DNA of 13,693 nucleotides from Bacteroidota bacterium (GTDB taxonomy: Bacteria; Bacteroidota; Bacteroidia; Bacteroidales; VadinHA17). Positions within the stretch are counted from its first letter, which is position 1. Each line of letters opens with the position of its first letter. A program made the position numbers and the translations under genes. The notes beneath the pieces are model-generated. The model had not been told where the DNA came from. It did no database searches and saw only the letters and a list, made by a program, of their open reading frames with translations. Shown here in pieces: positions 13,092 to 13,693 of the stretch. The stretch lies in contig JAEYZD010000189.1 of NCBI GenBank assembly GCA_023430725.1, positions 1 to 13,693 of the forward strand, read 5' to 3'.

Positions 13092-13693
13092 ATGGAGTTA
13101 AGAGATTATCCTACAGGAAAAACAGCCTTTTACAGATTTGAGGCTCAGGGTGAACCACGTGCTGCAATACTCCTTGTGCACGGTCTGGGCGAACACTCAG
13201 GCCGCTATGCCGGATGGGCTGCCAGATTCAATGAGAGAGGAGTGACGCTGCATGCCTTTGATCTTCCGGGGCATGGCAGGACCGAAGGCCGGTGGGGCGT
13301 GATACCCTCACCCGAAAAGGTTTATGACACAATTGACAATATCCTTGATGAGATGAAAGGCACTTACCCGGGCGTTCCGCTTTTCATATATGGCCACAGC
13401 CTGGGCGGAGGGATAGTCCTCAACTACCTGATCAGGCGCAAACCTGAGGTTACCGGAGCAATTGTGACTTCACCGTGGGTGATCCTCTCTGAGTCGCCCC
13501 ATCCGCTAAAGATGCTTCTGGCCAATGTGGCCGGCACCCTGATGCCGGGAATGACTCAGCCGTCAGGACTCAAAACCGAATACCTCTCGAGTGATCCGGA
13601 AGTGGCAAAAGCATACCGGAATGACCCGCTGGTCCACGGACTGATATCGGCCGGGCTCTATCGCTGGATGACAACTGCAGCAAAGGAGACAAC
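13092..13693 (+). CDS. Alpha/beta hydrolase, monoacylglycerol lipase type (3' truncated by window edge)
   Basis: The first 200 residues are in the window. The oxyanion-region motif LVHGLGEHSGRY (28-39) is the signature of the monoacylglycerol lipase/lysophospholipase branch (Hydrolase_4, S33-related). DLPGHGRTEGRWG (57-69) follows, and the nucleophile elbow is YGHSLGGG (100-107) with catalytic Ser103. A cap region begins near residue 130. The catalytic Asp and His should lie beyond the window. There is no signal peptide, so it is probably cytoplasmic. It likely hydrolyses an acyl ester such as a monoglyceride or lysophospholipid, but the substrate is inferred from family only. It starts at the first ATG of the frame (MELRDYPTGK). 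It is divergent from the sigma gene. Confidence 0.92.
   Translation, partial: MELRDYPTGKTAFYRFEAQGEPRAAILLVHGLGEHSGRYAGWAARFNERGVTLHAFDLPGHGRTEGRWGVIPSPEKVYDTIDNILDEMKGTYPGVPLFIYGHSLGGGIVLNYLIRRKPEVTGAIVTSPWVILSESPHPLKMLLANVAGTLMPGMTQPSGLKTEYLSSDPEVAKAYRNDPLVHGLISAGLYRWMTTAAKET

Overview
The window looks like a chromosomal segment of a member of the Bacteroidota, probably from the Bacteroidales/Marinilabiliales group. Three things point there. LpxC and FabZ are fused into one polypeptide, which is characteristic of the phylum. The IF-2, NusA and RimP sequences are of Bacteroidota type. The intergenic regions carry the Bacteroidota promoter pattern (TTTG or TTG, about 19-22 bp, TAnnTTTG), while Shine-Dalgarno sequences are mostly absent.

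Layout from left to right. Positions 1-135 hold the 3' end of an unidentified plus-strand gene. Positions 141-4828 hold the minus-strand translation and transcription operon rimP-nusA-infB, read from a promoter near 4897-4926. A divergent promoter near 5001 reads a plus-strand cluster: an HD-domain phosphohydrolase, lpxD, the lpxC-fabZ fusion and lpxA. These lpx genes supply the first acylation, the committed deacetylation and the second acylation of lipid A synthesis, plus the fatty-acid dehydratase that shares the 3-hydroxyacyl-ACP pool. The cluster ends in an intrinsic terminator whose loop contains the lpxA stop codon.

Positions 9616-10486 have no convincing protein gene but are not empty. 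On the minus strand there is a complete Bacteroidota promoter (TTTG-N20-TATATTTG, 10301-10332). About 590 nt of highly foldable sequence follow, with at least four hairpins capped by UUCG or GNRA loops only when read on the minus strand. The stretch ends at a long hairpin followed by a U-rich tail (9701-9746). I read this as an independently transcribed, large structured non-coding RNA that I cannot assign to a family; it is the most interesting item in the window. A perfect 15-bp-arm palindrome and several TTATCAACA motifs lie just upstream of it (10371-10462).

Positions 10487-12728 (minus) hold an exported DUF4140/DUF4139 (MuiA-like) protein and, upstream of it, an ECF-type sigma factor. 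A strong intrinsic terminator separates them, so they are probably separate transcripts. The sigma promoter carries a dyad over its -33 element. A plus-strand monoacylglycerol-lipase-type alpha/beta hydrolase begins at 13092 and runs off the window.
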